Shown here: in pieces, positions 19,921-32,300 of the stretch
How the letters are laid out: every line of letters begins with the position of its first letter
Numbering within the stretch: the stretch's first letter is position 1
Source of the DNA: Stercorarius parasiticus
Lineage: Eukaryota > Chordata > Aves > Charadriiformes > Stercorariidae
Direction: 5' to 3'
Length of the DNA stretch: 64,000 bases
Assembly (NCBI GenBank): GCA_013396915.1
Contig: VWZL01002568.1
Location: 203,294-267,293, forward strand
Position numbers and translations under genes: made by a program
Notes under the pieces: generated by a model
Databases searched by the model: none
The model's input: only the letters and a program-made list of their open reading frames with translations
What the model was told of the DNA's origin: nothing

Positions 19921-21340
19921 GCCATACCAGGACTCTAGATGTTACAGCGAATATACCTCTTATTTAAATGTGAAAACATCAAATTGCAAGTGAATATTGG
20001 TGTCACTCTCTAGTCGTACTCTATATTGGTCCTATGCTGATGGCCAGTTCAGAGGTTCCCAGGGGGAAAAGCAATAGGAAGAATAATTAAGTTATTCACA
20101 CTTCACCCTTGAAGGACAGTCTGTCTGTAGAATAATAGAGCAGATAATTCATTCTCTATTTTTTTTTAAAGCCTATCCTCATAATATTTCCAGCATAAGT
20201 GTCTGAATAACTATAAACAAACTAAATGAAGGCATGGCGGAAATGTTTTTCTCACATCTAACTTTTTTTTTTTTTTGGAACCAATCCAAATTTTCATTTT
20301 CTGAGCCGTGCTAATTAGTCCACGTCACGCTATCTCTTTTTTCCCAGCCTCATCTGGATTCACCTCCTTTTGTGTTCCCAACTAGCTGAGTCACTGTTTG
20401 CATGCCAAGTGTCACGATAAATACCTAGTTTGTATGAGTTACAGGAAAAAGACGTGTGACGTGATTTTCTCACAACTTGCACAGTATGGTGTAGCTAATT
20501 AAAAAAAAAAAAAAATTCTTGCATTATATTACTTAAGTCAACTCAATGCTTGGCCACAGAAAGTAAAAAACCTGTAGAGAACAAAAGGAATATGTTCGTA
20601 CTTTAGATAAACACACATGAACATCCCAAAGTACACACAAGGATACCCAGATTTATGCTTCCTTTCCAACGCTGATGTATAACCTTAAAGTTTTTAAAAA
20701 AAAAAAACAAAAAACCTTAACTATACGTTTTGTTGCTTTCAAGGTTAGTTTTATATAATTTTAAGTTTGAATTTTGCAAGTGAATTTATTCATTGCTTTA
20801 CTGAAGCTTGAGTATCCCCTCTTGAATGAGAAATTTTATTTGGTTTTATGTCTTATAAGTATGTAAGTTGTTCCTAAAATACACAGTAGTAGGTGATAGG
20901 GAATTCTACTTCTTGGCGGGGTACCAGGAGGCAACACCGCCTGTGCCTCTCTGGATTCTCATTAGGGAGTGCAAATTGCAACACTTGCTCGTATTTTGCC
21001 CGTCTTCAGAGAGACCAGAGACAAGCAGCTTCCTGAGATCAGCAAGTCAAAATGTGTTTTGACTGAAAACTGTGATTTCTTCTGTAAGCATTTCTACCTA
21101 ATTGAATTTGAAATGAAATTACTTCTGAATGATTAACTTACCTGGACGTACAAATCTAAGCTATGTGCATCTAAACGTTCATGCACAAAGATACCACGCT
21201 CTGTGCTTGTCTCACCACTTCACGTGGGCAACCCCAGTTCATCACCATAAAAGGATTTTTCTGATGAAAATTTCAACTTCAGCAAATAAACCCAACTTTA
21301 GAAAATGTTTCAGAACCATCTGATGGTTATTAATGTATGG
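19921..21340. other. Noncoding region, about 1.4 kb
   Basis: No supported gene. It holds short poly-T/A runs near 20262, 20500 and 20695. Frames at 20868-21062 and 21129-21323 (+) are unrecognised. Confidence 0.55.
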
Positions 21341-21457
21341 GGCTGGACAGGGCTTGGAGCAACCTGGTCTAGCGGGAGGTGTCCCTGCCCAGGGCAGGGG
21401 GTGGAACTAGATGATCTTTAAGGTCCCTTCTAACCTAAACCATTCTGTGATCCTATA
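21341..21457 (+). mobile_element. CR1 LINE 3' fragment
   Basis: A roughly 115-base forward CR1 fragment: GGGCTTGGAGCAACCTGG, the conserved 3' block, CTAGATGATCTTTAAGGTCC and a final ATTCTGTGATCCTATA. Strongly 5'-truncated, with no coding capacity. Confidence 0.93.
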
Positions 21458-22135
21458 TACTTTGTGATTTATATTTGGACTGACTCTGGTACGTTTTAGT
21501 GCATCTTTATTCATGGTTTGTGTGGTTATTTGTTTTTTTGCCTTTGAATTTTGAATGTGTTATGGTGTTGTCCCTGCTTGTTCTTTCCTTTGGCCAGCTG
21601 TTTTCTACCCCGTGGTTATGGTGCAAAAATGATTAACCGATTTTCCAGTACCAGTTACTCAGTATATTTTTTTTTAACTTTGAAGTTTTCCTTTCAATTC
21701 GTTTGAAGATTATTTTAAATGGAGTATGTTCTTTGGTTTTCCCTCCCTCCCACTGGCCAATGAGTGTAACCTTTAAAAAGCTTTCGATGCTCGGAAAGCA
21801 ACCAAGTTAAAATGTCTTTAAAAGTGTCAGGCAAGTGCTCTTGATGAGCTGAATTCCTGTGCACGGCGGTCCTGTAATAACAGTTATTCTGACAATGACT
21901 ACATGATGTACATGTTGTCTGATAAAGACGTGAGAGTGTAGAGAAGTCTCCACCTCTTCCCTCACTGTCTCACCTTTTCAGTCCAAGATTTGTAAGTCTC
22001 GCTGGCTTTTTTCTTTCCTTGCGACTTGGGTAACAATATCATTTCATTTCACTTTGTCGATTTCACGGTTTTGTTGCTGCTGCAGTTTATTTTAGGTGAA
22101 TGTCTATATCTGTTGGAAACCCATCATCTAAGTTC

Positions 22136-22154
22136 AAAAAAAAAAAAAAAAAAC
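22136..22154 (+). repeat. Poly-A run (A19)
   Basis: Nineteen consecutive A residues with no recognisable retrocopy upstream and no polyadenylation hexamer directly before it. Confidence 0.9.
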
Positions 22155-23577
22155 GTTGCTAGATAATAAGCCAGGAGCCAAAGGCTGTGACAATTGTCTA
22201 ATGAAGGCTTCATTTTCAACTCATGTGGAATATCTTCTATCTGAACTAAAATATAATCGTTATTGAAAAAGGAACTTTTGCCAGAAATTAGCAGATTAAT
22301 AGTATCTAAGATGTGGTAGTTTTATATCTTATTTTTAAGGTGAGTTTCAGTCTAATTTCCTTTTTTTGTCCTGAGCAAAAGAGCCTCCCTCCACTGGAGG
22401 CTTCAACATTTTATATAGTGAGCTGAAATCTTCTAAAGGCACTGATGTCAATACAAAATTCCAGTATAACCAGGAATAAAAGTATTAGTTCATGTGTTTT
22501 CTGAGTGTTATTGGCCACTGCTTCCAGAATTGCAATTTCCAAAAATTTTGAACCATCAGAAAAGTCATAAATTGGTTACAAAGACTTTTTTACTCAACCT
22601 CTGTTGAAAATTGTCTCCAAAATACTGAATTTGATATGAATGCTATTAGATATCGATTTGATAAAAATTAATTGGAAAAGAGAAACATCTATAAATTGCT
22701 ATGCAATGTAATATTTTAGTAAGTGTATTTTTATTTATATTTACCATTCCTAAAGTTTATTAAATAATCTATAGTCAGTGACCTGTAATTCTAGAACTTC
22801 CCTGAGGAAGTTTTACTACTTTTTCACTTGTATTACCACTTCTTGTAAAATAAGGCACTACATTACGCTTTGCTCGGGCTGTAGTCGATACTGACTGCCT
22901 GACTGCAGAAAAAACCCCATGGCTGATCTTCATTTGAAGAATGCCATACAAGACTATACTTATTTAAATATATTTGCTGATACCGAGCTTATTTTGGTGT
23001 TTATTGAAGATATCTAGTGGCAGTGATGCTAACTGCATCCCCCCCTTTCCTAGTCCCCAGACACTATAGCAGAAGTAAATGGCCTTAATGGGGCACTGGC
23101 TTGTAAATAAAAGGAATAGATGATAATGCAAAGGACAAATAAATATATGACAAATACTTCTGTAAATGTCCATTGCAATAACCTATAATCCCTGTCTTTA
23201 AGTAATAAAGTGTTTTAAAAAATAAATCGGAAGTCTTTACGCAGGTGGTTATTAAAGTTTGACTTTATTTTGTACTCAGCTTTCTCTAGCTACTTCTAAA
23301 CACAATGCATGTCTCTATCAGACTAATTTCTGGAGGAATAAACCCAAAAATATTACAAAAAATCATTCTGTGCTTGCATCTTTGGTTGCCTCTTCCTAAT
23401 TGAGGAACTTTCCTTAATTGACCAGAAAATCTTTAAGGTTCTGATGAAAAGAACTTCATATAGTTATTTAAAAAATCCACCAGCAAAGCCTTAGGAAGCA
23501 TCTCAGTATGTATTTAAAAACTATAGTTTTAGCGAGATAAATCTATTTGCTACAAAGAGGTAAAGGCTGACTTCACC

Positions 23578-23655
23578 TGGCCTCAAGACAAGAGGATGGG
23601 CCAAGTGACCTCCTGAAATCTTGTCTAGTCCCACCTTCTGTCACCTTATGGCGAC
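23578..23655 (+). mobile_element. Possible ancient CR1 3' end
   Basis: The string AAGTGACCTCCTGAAATCTT followed by GTCTAGTCCCACCTTCTGTC resembles an eroded CR1/L3-type 3' end (GATGACCTCCTGAGGTC, then CTTCCAACC and octamers). The match is loose and no ORF2 part is visible, so it may be chance. Confidence 0.3.
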
Positions 23656-25489
23656 AGCCAGGATACATCACAGGATCCAATTTTTAAAAATGCCTTGTTG
23701 GAAATGAAAAGCAGCACATTTCTATGTATTTGTGAGAATATTCTATTCCTGTAAGTAATAAATATTAATACAGCGTCTTGGGGGTATGTATTCACTAGTT
23801 ATAGCTCTTAAAGCTCTGTGCTTGTGATTCTGGTTGTTTAAATAGTCTCTTCAGGACTTGAGAAAGCTGATCCGTGGAACTAAAACTGATAAAGTCTGCT
23901 AAAAAGATAGAACTCACATAAGTATGTTTGCTGTGTTGGTCTGTCAAAGAAAGTATTATTGGATGATTAAGTGTCAAATACTGAAATGAAATAGCTCAGT
24001 GACAACTGGGTTGGGTTTCTTTTATTTTTTTGTGGTTTCTTTTGTCTTTTTGGCTATTGTTTGAAAAATAAATACTACAGTGGGTCTGCTAAATTTAGTA
24101 CTATAACAAATAGTCATATCCTTCTTTAAAAGCATTTTAAAAAGTCCATGGCAATTAATTTGGTCATAATTCGAAGTTCAGAAGAACAATCATTAGGGAC
24201 TTCGGCCAACTCTCAGGGATTAATAGTTTTCAAATACTTTGATTTCATTTGAGATAAGTGTAAATTGCAGTCGTTGGCTCAAAGGATAATATTTCAAACC
24301 CGCTATTTTTAATATTAATAGTTTAGAAACAATACAATTTTGAAATCTTTTTGATATTGTTTCTTATTGTGTACTTAAGCACACGACACTGCTCTGCTCT
24401 GTTAAGCAGTGGGATTTGCAAGAAATACTCCATCCATGGCTGTGTTGCTATAGTAACTGTTGCCTTTTACTCCTATATCTAACAGTAACTTAAATTATGT
24501 AGGCAGGATTACCCAATCCCATCAATTTAATGCTTTTTTTTTATGAATGCCATTAATTCTCTACTCTTGCTTCAAACATTTTATAGTTCATTACAGACAA
24601 ATTCTTCTGAACTGCTTTTGCAGAGGCACTTGGGCTGGGGAGAGGAGCGGGGAGGATGGAGGAGGGAAAGGGTCTGGTGGCTCCGGGAAGATGTTCTTCA
24701 TTAGCGTTGTATAAAGCATGCAAAACAAGGGAAAGTGTCCTCGCCTTGTTTCTAAGATGTTTGTACATTTTCAGGTGCCAACAGTAAGTTGTATAGCCCC
24801 TGCCATAGGGTCTCTGGCCTGAATTAAACAAGGACATTCATAAAAATCTTCTTGAATAAATAGAATGTTGACTTGCTTTGGTTTTTGTGCAAGCAGTCCA
24901 GAATTTTGTGTTTAAAAATATGTGCATGTGCCAATCAAACGGCCTCTGGGTGAAGGGATTTATTTCAGTTTCTCTTTTAGTAATTTGAAAATAATCTGTA
25001 ATTGGGATATAATTCACGTTTATAAAAAATTGTATAAAAGGCCCCAAGTGCTTTAGAAATTAAGTTCATAGCAACAAAGTTTTATTGTTAAATGATTTAA
25101 CAAAAGAATTCTGCTCTTTGAAAAATAATCTTGGCATTTGTTGTTAAAGGAAATTACATTTATTTCCTTTGAATCATTTTAAATGTACACGATTCCCAGT
25201 CAGAAAACAGCATTTCAGCTATAGTTAAATGGGGCGTGCCTTAGTAAAGAGTTAAGATTCAGTGAAAAATGCCTATTCTGCTATATTTACTAAAGGTGTC
25301 ATATACCTAGTTGTCAACTGGTCTTGATTTTATGTAAACGTTGGTGCATTTGGGTTTTTTTATTTGATTATAATTCTTTTTCCTTGTGAATATTAAAATG
25401 AGGATCTAGAAAGAGATAATTTGTGGAACTATGTTTTCCAGGTTATTTCTTCCTTCCTATGTGAACAATGTCCCTCATAGTAGACACTT

Positions 25490-25860
25490 ATCCCATACTG
25501 GGCACCAGGAGACAGGGATGTTGGTTTGTCTCAAAGCCTTCAGTGTAGCAGAGCTCCTCATTATACGGTTTTGTACTGCCTTGTAGCCATTCGAGAAGCA
25601 TTTCCTGAACTTTGTCATTTGGGATGTGTTTTTTTATCTCGGTCACAAGTTGTGGCTCATGATGGATGTCCTTCAGCTGTCCTGGCCTTCTTGGGAGCCA
25701 AGACAACAGCAGGGACTGTTTTAGGTGATGTAACATTTAAAGCTGCCAGGAAGTTTTTAAATGTGTAGATATTAGATCTGTTCTGGAGTAAATGGCTCGT
25801 ATCTTCCATTGGATCTTCACCATAACCTCACGTTTCTAGTACAATTGCCAGGTGTGGGCC
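25490..25860 (-). pseudogene. Possible decayed coding segment of unknown family
   Basis: Two overlapping minus frames look protein-like in succession. One reads DTSHLLQNRSNIYTFKNFLA and then APKKARTAEGHPS before a stop. The next frame (82 codons, 25488-25736) reads QLKDIHHEPQLVTEIKKHIP and KVQEMLLEWLQGSTKPYNEE, then stops. Moving from one frame to the other over about 25680 would fit a frameshifted retrocopy or exon. I do not recognise the family, and no splice sites or poly-A tail bound it. Chance remains a real alternative. Confidence 0.22.
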
Positions 25861-25939
25861 CTCTCTCTTTTCAAAAACTGACTTGTTTCATGTTTCCTCA
25901 TCAAGACGTGCTGGCCAGGCTCATGTCACCAGGGATACA

Positions 25940-26370
25940 ATGACGCTGGGAGGGCTGGAGCCCCTCTGCTGTGAGGACAGGCTGAGAGAGCTGGGGGGGT
26001 TCAGCCTGGAGAAGGCTCTGGGGAGACTTTCCAGCCCCTTCCAGTCCCTCAAGGGGCTCCAGGAAAGCTGGGGAGGGACTCTGGAGCAGGGAGGGGAGCC
26101 ATGGGACAAGGGGGAAGGGTTTTACACTGAAAGAGGGGAGACTGAGATGAGATGTGAGGCAGAAATTGTTTGCTGTGAGGGTGGTGAGCCCCTGGCCCAG
26201 GTTGCCCAGAGAAGCTGTGGCTGCCCCATCCCTGGAGGGGTTCAAGGCCAGGCTGGACGGGGCTTGGAGCAACCTGGGCTGGTGGGAGGTGTCCCTGCCC
26301 AGGGCAGGGGGTGGAACCAGATTATCTTTAATGTCCCTTCCAAATCTAACCAGTCTGTGATTCTATGATT
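25940..26370 (+). mobile_element. CR1 LINE copy, 431 bases
   Basis: Forward CR1 from within ORF2 (GGGAGGGCTGGAGCCCCTCT) to the terminal TTCTGTGATTCTATGATT. The conserved ORF2 tail is visible, although its reading frame shifts: GLEPLCCEDRLRELGGFSLE in one frame, and VVSPWPRLPREAVAAPSLEG further on in another. A longer open frame on + (25883-26368) simply runs through the element. It is close to 62863-63193 in sequence ('agaagctgtggctgccccatcc' variant), suggesting the same subfamily. Confidence 0.95.
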
Positions 26371-29300
26371 TCATAATGAGTTTTAATAACAGATCAAAGG
26401 TGTTAAAGCTACTAAACCTCAACCACTTTCATCAAGGTGCTATGTAACATAAAATTCATTTCCAAATAAATACTTATTCCAAATTTGGACAGTATCTTGT
26501 TAAGTAATTCCATTTACTGTTGCAACAATCTTTTCTTTGTGATCTGTGAAAAATAATCTAAAACATCACCTAAAACTTGAATAATTAATTTTTAATATGT
26601 GCAGTCAGGATCTTCCCACTTGACACTTCTTTCCTTACATTCACTTCACAGAAACTTAGGAGCAGTTTTTCTTACGGGTACCTATTTTTCCATATTCTGT
26701 GCTCTTTGCATTCATAGAAGATACAGTATGTGCATGAATCATGTCTGTTTACCTATAATAATTTATATTATTTGTAATCTAGAAGTTTTTAATACATTTT
26801 TTAGACCAATGGTTGATGATGAAAGTGGCTTTTGCTGCCTGCTTTCCTTTCCATAAAATAGTGATATGCAAAGAAAACATGGAGGCTGTTTGTCTTAATG
26901 AGTTTCTGCAGCTTTCTGGAAATCAGTTCATGGGACCTCGGTTGCTGTATAAGAACTCTCCAACTTCTGCATGTTTTGGTTGTGTTGTGAGTATGATTCA
27001 CCTTGCTAAGGAAGAAGGGTATGGCCTGAGCCTAGCGAAGGTGTCAGTGTTTGGTCTCTGTTTGGGTTATAAACCATTTCTTCCAGGCCATTTGTAAGGT
27101 GGGATTGTCTCTGTTAAATGTCAATGATTTCAGCGTTTCAAAAGCTATTTGCCAATCTTCTGCTCTGCAGAAGAGGGAAAGACTTGATGCCTGTGCTAAA
27201 AGAGTTTACAGAGCAGAGATGAGAGGTAGGTGGCCAGCTGGGGACTAATTAATTTCTCCTTGTGAGCACCAAGATCCCTCCTTGCCATCAGGATCATGCT
27301 TCTTCCCCATCCTGTAAGAGCATTCATTGGCTTCTAAGGAAAACCACGTTTATTAATATTCTCCAAAACACTCTTATATCCTTTCCATTGCATCCTGGTA
27401 TAGAGGTTTGACCTGCTGGGTAAAGAGGGAACTTTATGTGTATCAGTAACAAGTGGCACCACTGAATGAGTTCCAAACATGGTTTTGTCCCAGTGGGAGC
27501 TCTCTGATTCTTTGCCGTAGAAAAGTCCCACAGGAAATGAAGAATCAATTTTTTTATTATTTTTTTTGTACGTCTTTTTGGCCACAGATCTGTAATTCTT
27601 TTTAAAGCATCACAGGTATCTAAATCAGTAAAACCTTTTAAATGGAAAGGTTATTTTGCTGCCACTGTTTAAACAGAATTAACGTTTTGTCCCAGTTAAT
27701 TATTTAGTTTAGTCTGGTTATTTTTCTTTTAGTTTAGAATTGTACCTTCACTTCGGCTGAAAATATCAACTGCATTGTTGCATGTGAGCCTGCATGCTCA
27801 GGGTTGTTTTTTTCCCCCCAATAAAACGTGCTATTGGAAATGTATTTTTTAAAGAGAGTTATATAAATAGGGGTTAAACAGGACCACATTTTTTCCCAAC
27901 GGTGTATACACTTAACAGCATGTTTAATTCATCCCCTGAAGAACATGACAGTTCACCTTTAGGACTTCTTTCAGCTTTTGCACTGAAAAGCAGGGGTTTG
28001 AAATTTTGATAAGTATCTCGGCACAACACATGCATATTCTCTTCAGCCTTCTGACAGTTGGTGAATGTGCATTAAGAGATCATCTTCCTGTCCCCCACAG
28101 GAGATCACCTCCACAGAACATATGCAGCATTTATCTGCCAAAATTCAGAAGTCTTTTGAATCAAGCTTTGCAAAAAATTCTTCCATCTGGAGCTCTTAGT
28201 GTTTTCCAGAGATTCCAGAAATTCTACCAAAAGAAATTTCAGAATGCTTCGGAAGATGTAGTTAAGCTTAGATTTATTTTTTTTTTTTAAGGGAAAAGCT
28301 CCTTTCAGCATTGTGAAATAAGCAGCATGTCATTTTAAAGAACTCTATGTGTATTTCTGTGTTTTAATATACAAATTGCTCTTTACATGCATGTAAAAGG
28401 CATGTATTTAATATAGAAACAAACAGAACTGAAATGTAGCTTTTTTTTTTTTTCTTTTTTCCCCAGTTCTAAAGGGGTCAGTAGCCAGGACTGGTGTCAC
28501 AAAAATGGTATAGCTCCCTGGGAGATTTTGTGATGTTCTCAGCACACCATTCATTTGATAGAAATACCGATTGCAAGTTTATCGTATGGGCAAGTGAAAA
28601 GTTTATCCTGATTTTAGATGTGAAAACTTGAAAAAGAGAAGCAAAGATGGGCACGACAAAAAATAAATGGAAATTGCAAACTCTTTATTCTTCTCCCACT
28701 GTTCTCTTTGGTTCACAGACGCAGGGTCTAACTGCCCAGTTGCCGAGACCGGGCGAGAAGAGGTGATATTCTGAATACTAAGCAATCTCTTCAGTTCAGC
28801 TTTCTGGCTGGGAAAATGTTAACCTTTTTTTTCTGCTAGCTCTGCAAAAGCGTGCTTTCGGTTGTGGTGCTCAGCACAATGTCAATGAGTCTTGGAGAAC
28901 AGGGAAGGAAAAAGGGGTAGTTGGAACTGCTGCGGTCTTATAAGTTCCCTAAAATAGCCCTTTGGACTATTTCTTTTCAGTGCTAATAATTTGGGGAATG
29001 ACAATTGTGGACTGTGGTAACGGTCAACACTCACAACCCAAATGGATGCAACTCGCTTTAATTGAAATTAGGAGGTGATTTTTAGAGTTACATCATATCA
29101 GCTGATTTCGTTTAGCCAAAGGCTCATTTTATAGAGTACTTGGTCCCTAACAGGTTTTGACAATCTGATTTTATGAAATGGTTGTCTTGGTAACCCATTC
29201 ATTTTGCTTACGTCTATGAAAAAGCAAATGAGAAAACAGTAATCTGGCTAGAATTCTTTCTTAAATCTTCCACCATTTACTTGTTTTTATTTTCATGTTG

Positions 29301-32300
29301 GATAACACACAAACTGGAACCCAAAGTCATATAAATATGTAATATGTAACACTGAATAATGTTGTGTGTGTAGCTCACAGGCAGAGAGAGGTACTATCCT
29401 CACTTACTCAGTATATAATTCACAGGGGTTTTAATTATAAGCTCTTCAAGGCAATGACCTCATTTTCAAAGACATCTGTAAAGTGCCAAGCATAATAATG
29501 GGGCTATCTGAATAATTTTTTTTGCAAAGAATAGTTTGTGAAATACAAATGGAATTCTTTCTTTGTTTATTAAAAAAATATACTTAGATACGTTATGCTT
29601 TTCTTTATTTGCATACTTTCTTAATTGTTACTTTCATCAAAATGGATTTGCATTCAATTATTAGTTTATATCATGTTTTCAGCATATGATTGAGTATCCG
29701 TAGTATGACCGAGCATTTGTTTTTCCTAAGGTACAGTACCTTGGGGGGAGTATAAATGCCATAGGAAGATTTGATTGCAAAAAAATTAAACGTAAATAAC
29801 AGGGAGGTTATTGAAAATTATCAGAAAATAAGCAGTTAACGAGTTATCTGAAGCTATATGAAATTAGGACACCTAATACCTGTGTTAACAGCCTTCTTGG
29901 GTTCAATCTAGAAGCAATCGCTCTGATAGAGCACAGTCACGCAGGGATTTTAGCATCTGGGAAAGCAAATTTGAAAGGTATTGGAGAAATGTAGTTAGGA
30001 AAAAATGAGAAAGCAAATTCTGCCAAAATGGAACACAGTTGAGCAGTCTTAAAAAGCAGCCTGGTTAAGGCATGACTGATCACGGCTCCAAGTGAACAGA
30101 ATGAAAGGACCAGGAAAAAAGCCAAGAGCCTTCATGATACAGTTAAAGATGGAAGGCTGAGAAAAAAAATAGCTCCCAAAAGAAAAGGGAAGAAACCAAG
30201 TAACAATGAGAATAATCTCAGCCTTGGTTATACTGGAAAGGAAAAAATTAAAGAGAGCATAAAAGGAAAAATTAATTCATTTTGGTAAAATGGGAAGGGG
30301 ACGTATGAAAAGCTTTCGGAAAAGTATGGAGGGATAAAAAGAAAGTCGAACCAATATTAAGAAGGGTAGGTAAAAGTAATGAATTTTTTGTTTTTTAAAG
30401 ATAAAAGGCTGAGTGCCAAATGCTAAGGTTTTAATCGCTTGACTTTTTTTTTTATTGTCCTTTTGAAAATTGAAACAAAAGTGAGTCTTGATTTTTTTTC
30501 ATTTTCCCCTTTCTCTCTTTTCTCCACTAACTCCCACAGGGATGATAACTCATAAAAGTTTAAAAAAAGAAAGGGGGCGGGGGGGGGAAGAAGCTGTTAC
30601 ATGTGAGGGAAAAGATTTCCTTTCTTGCTTTAAGAGATGGGGTTTCATTTGCCACAGCTGGTTTCCGGCGATGATGTTTGGGCGAGTGGCTCTAGAAGTT
30701 TGTTGCCATGCACGAGTTCAGGATCAGCTTTTCTGAACAGTTGTGTGTGATACCTCACCTCAGCTTTACAGGGTGGATTATTATTTTTAAGGGGTGAAAG
30801 TGAGAAATTGCCGTGATTTCTCCTTCGTTATACTAGTATACACCTTCCAGTTCCAAACCACTGGAAACCAGTAGAAACAGGAAAGGAGAAGATCTTGCAG
30901 AAACACAACTTTCCTCCAGTGGGGATCCGCTTTGTTACCTGCTGGATAGAGGGGAGGATGTGCTGGGGACATTGTTCAGGTTTCCCAAGGCCTCAAAAGT
31001 TATAAATTCTCCGTGCTCCTTTGGGAGGAATTCCTTGCTATTATTTATTCCCTGAAATCATATTTAATTTGAACCAAATTAATGAAAAGTGCAGGCATAA
31101 GCATTTATTTATAGCACTTAAATCAGGCAGTATGGTTACAAATTATTATAAGATGCTTAGGTAAAGAATCATAACAAAACCTGCTCTTAGTATATTAATG
31201 TAGCTGCAGTACGATAAGGCTCTTCCTCTTCTTTCTTCATCTTACTTTGTTTCCTTCTTGACCAAATGGTAGCAATCATTTCCGCATTTTTCCATCCCTT
31301 TTCATTTTGTGTTTAGATTTTATTGTCAGTCCGCTCTTTCAAGTCTTCTCAGGGATCTTGACCAATTTAACCTTTTTTTCCTGAAATTCCTTCATTTATT
31401 TCCTTCAGTGGGAGATGGTTGTCATTTGGCATGACATGGGGAAGTTGGCTTTCACCAAAGTCTTCCTTTGCTGGAAACCACCTACTGTTAGTGAAAACCA
31501 CTCACTTTGGGTGAAAACCTTGCTGCCGGTAGCATTGTTGCAGTAGGGAATTTTCAAAGTCCCTCGTACTCGTTTCTCTGTGCCATATGTCCCCTGTCTG
31601 GGGATGTCCCCTCAAAACCCCAGCCACCTTTAGGGTGCTGCGGGTGCCCAAATTCATTGGGTTGGGGACTTGCTGGACAGGAGAAATTCCTGGCGCTTGG
31701 GCACATGGCCGCTTGTTGCGTCCTTTGGTTGGCAAGATCTTGACTTTACACACAGGTGGATAGTATGAACATTTCAATTTTATATTTTAATATTAATAAA
31801 AATAAGAATTTTAGAATGTAGGACATTAAATGCAAGATGACATGCAGTGGGTTAAACGTATTAATATTAATTTGGAAAGATCATTAGTACAAGGTAAGAC
31901 ATCCTGCTGACGGTCTTTACACCACTCCCTCAGGTACAGATTTTCTCCTTCCTCCCCTTAATAGACCAGAATTTCCAGTGGCACAGAACAACCTTCGCCT
32001 CCTGGTTGACTAGTGATATAAATAGACCTGTAGTTTTGGTAACTCCCTCTCTGGTATATATTTTAGATTCTAGAAGTATTTTTGGCATGGATCTTTGTAA
32101 GCATAGACATCTGTAGGTAGCACTGCTCAGTGAAAAAAAAGAATGATAATAATCACATCGCTTTCCCAAGACTAATTATTTCCCCCCCGATATGTAAAGG
32201 AGTATTCGTTTTGTGTGCATGATAGATTGCTCGGTGTACTGATTAAAAGTGTCAGCAGAAGAATTTTAGGTAGTAGAAATAAAAATGTCAAAAACCCCTG

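Larger units (their letters stand above)
21458..25939. other. Noncoding region, about 4.5 kb
   Basis: No named gene. It contains an A19 run at 22136-22154, a possible ancient CR1 end at 23578-23655, and a protein-like minus-strand stretch at 25490-25860, each listed separately. The stretch about 24120-24440 has the balanced, non-repetitive look of conserved noncoding DNA, but that cannot be judged from one sequence. Confidence 0.5.

Noticed and set aside
23041..23047. Short poly-C and scattered A/T homopolymers below 15 bases as separate repeats
   Set aside because: Common in vertebrate noncoding DNA and not informative one by one. The longer ones are listed or mentioned in the region entries.
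25883..26368. 161-codon plus-strand open frame
   Set aside because: It simply runs through the CR1 copy at 25940-26370 and matches the ORF2 tail in part and the 3' UTR elsewhere. It is not a host gene.
30572..30587. G-rich run as a G-quadruplex
   Set aside because: Only two G-runs (5 and 9 bases) separated by one C. It does not give four separated runs, so the case is weak.
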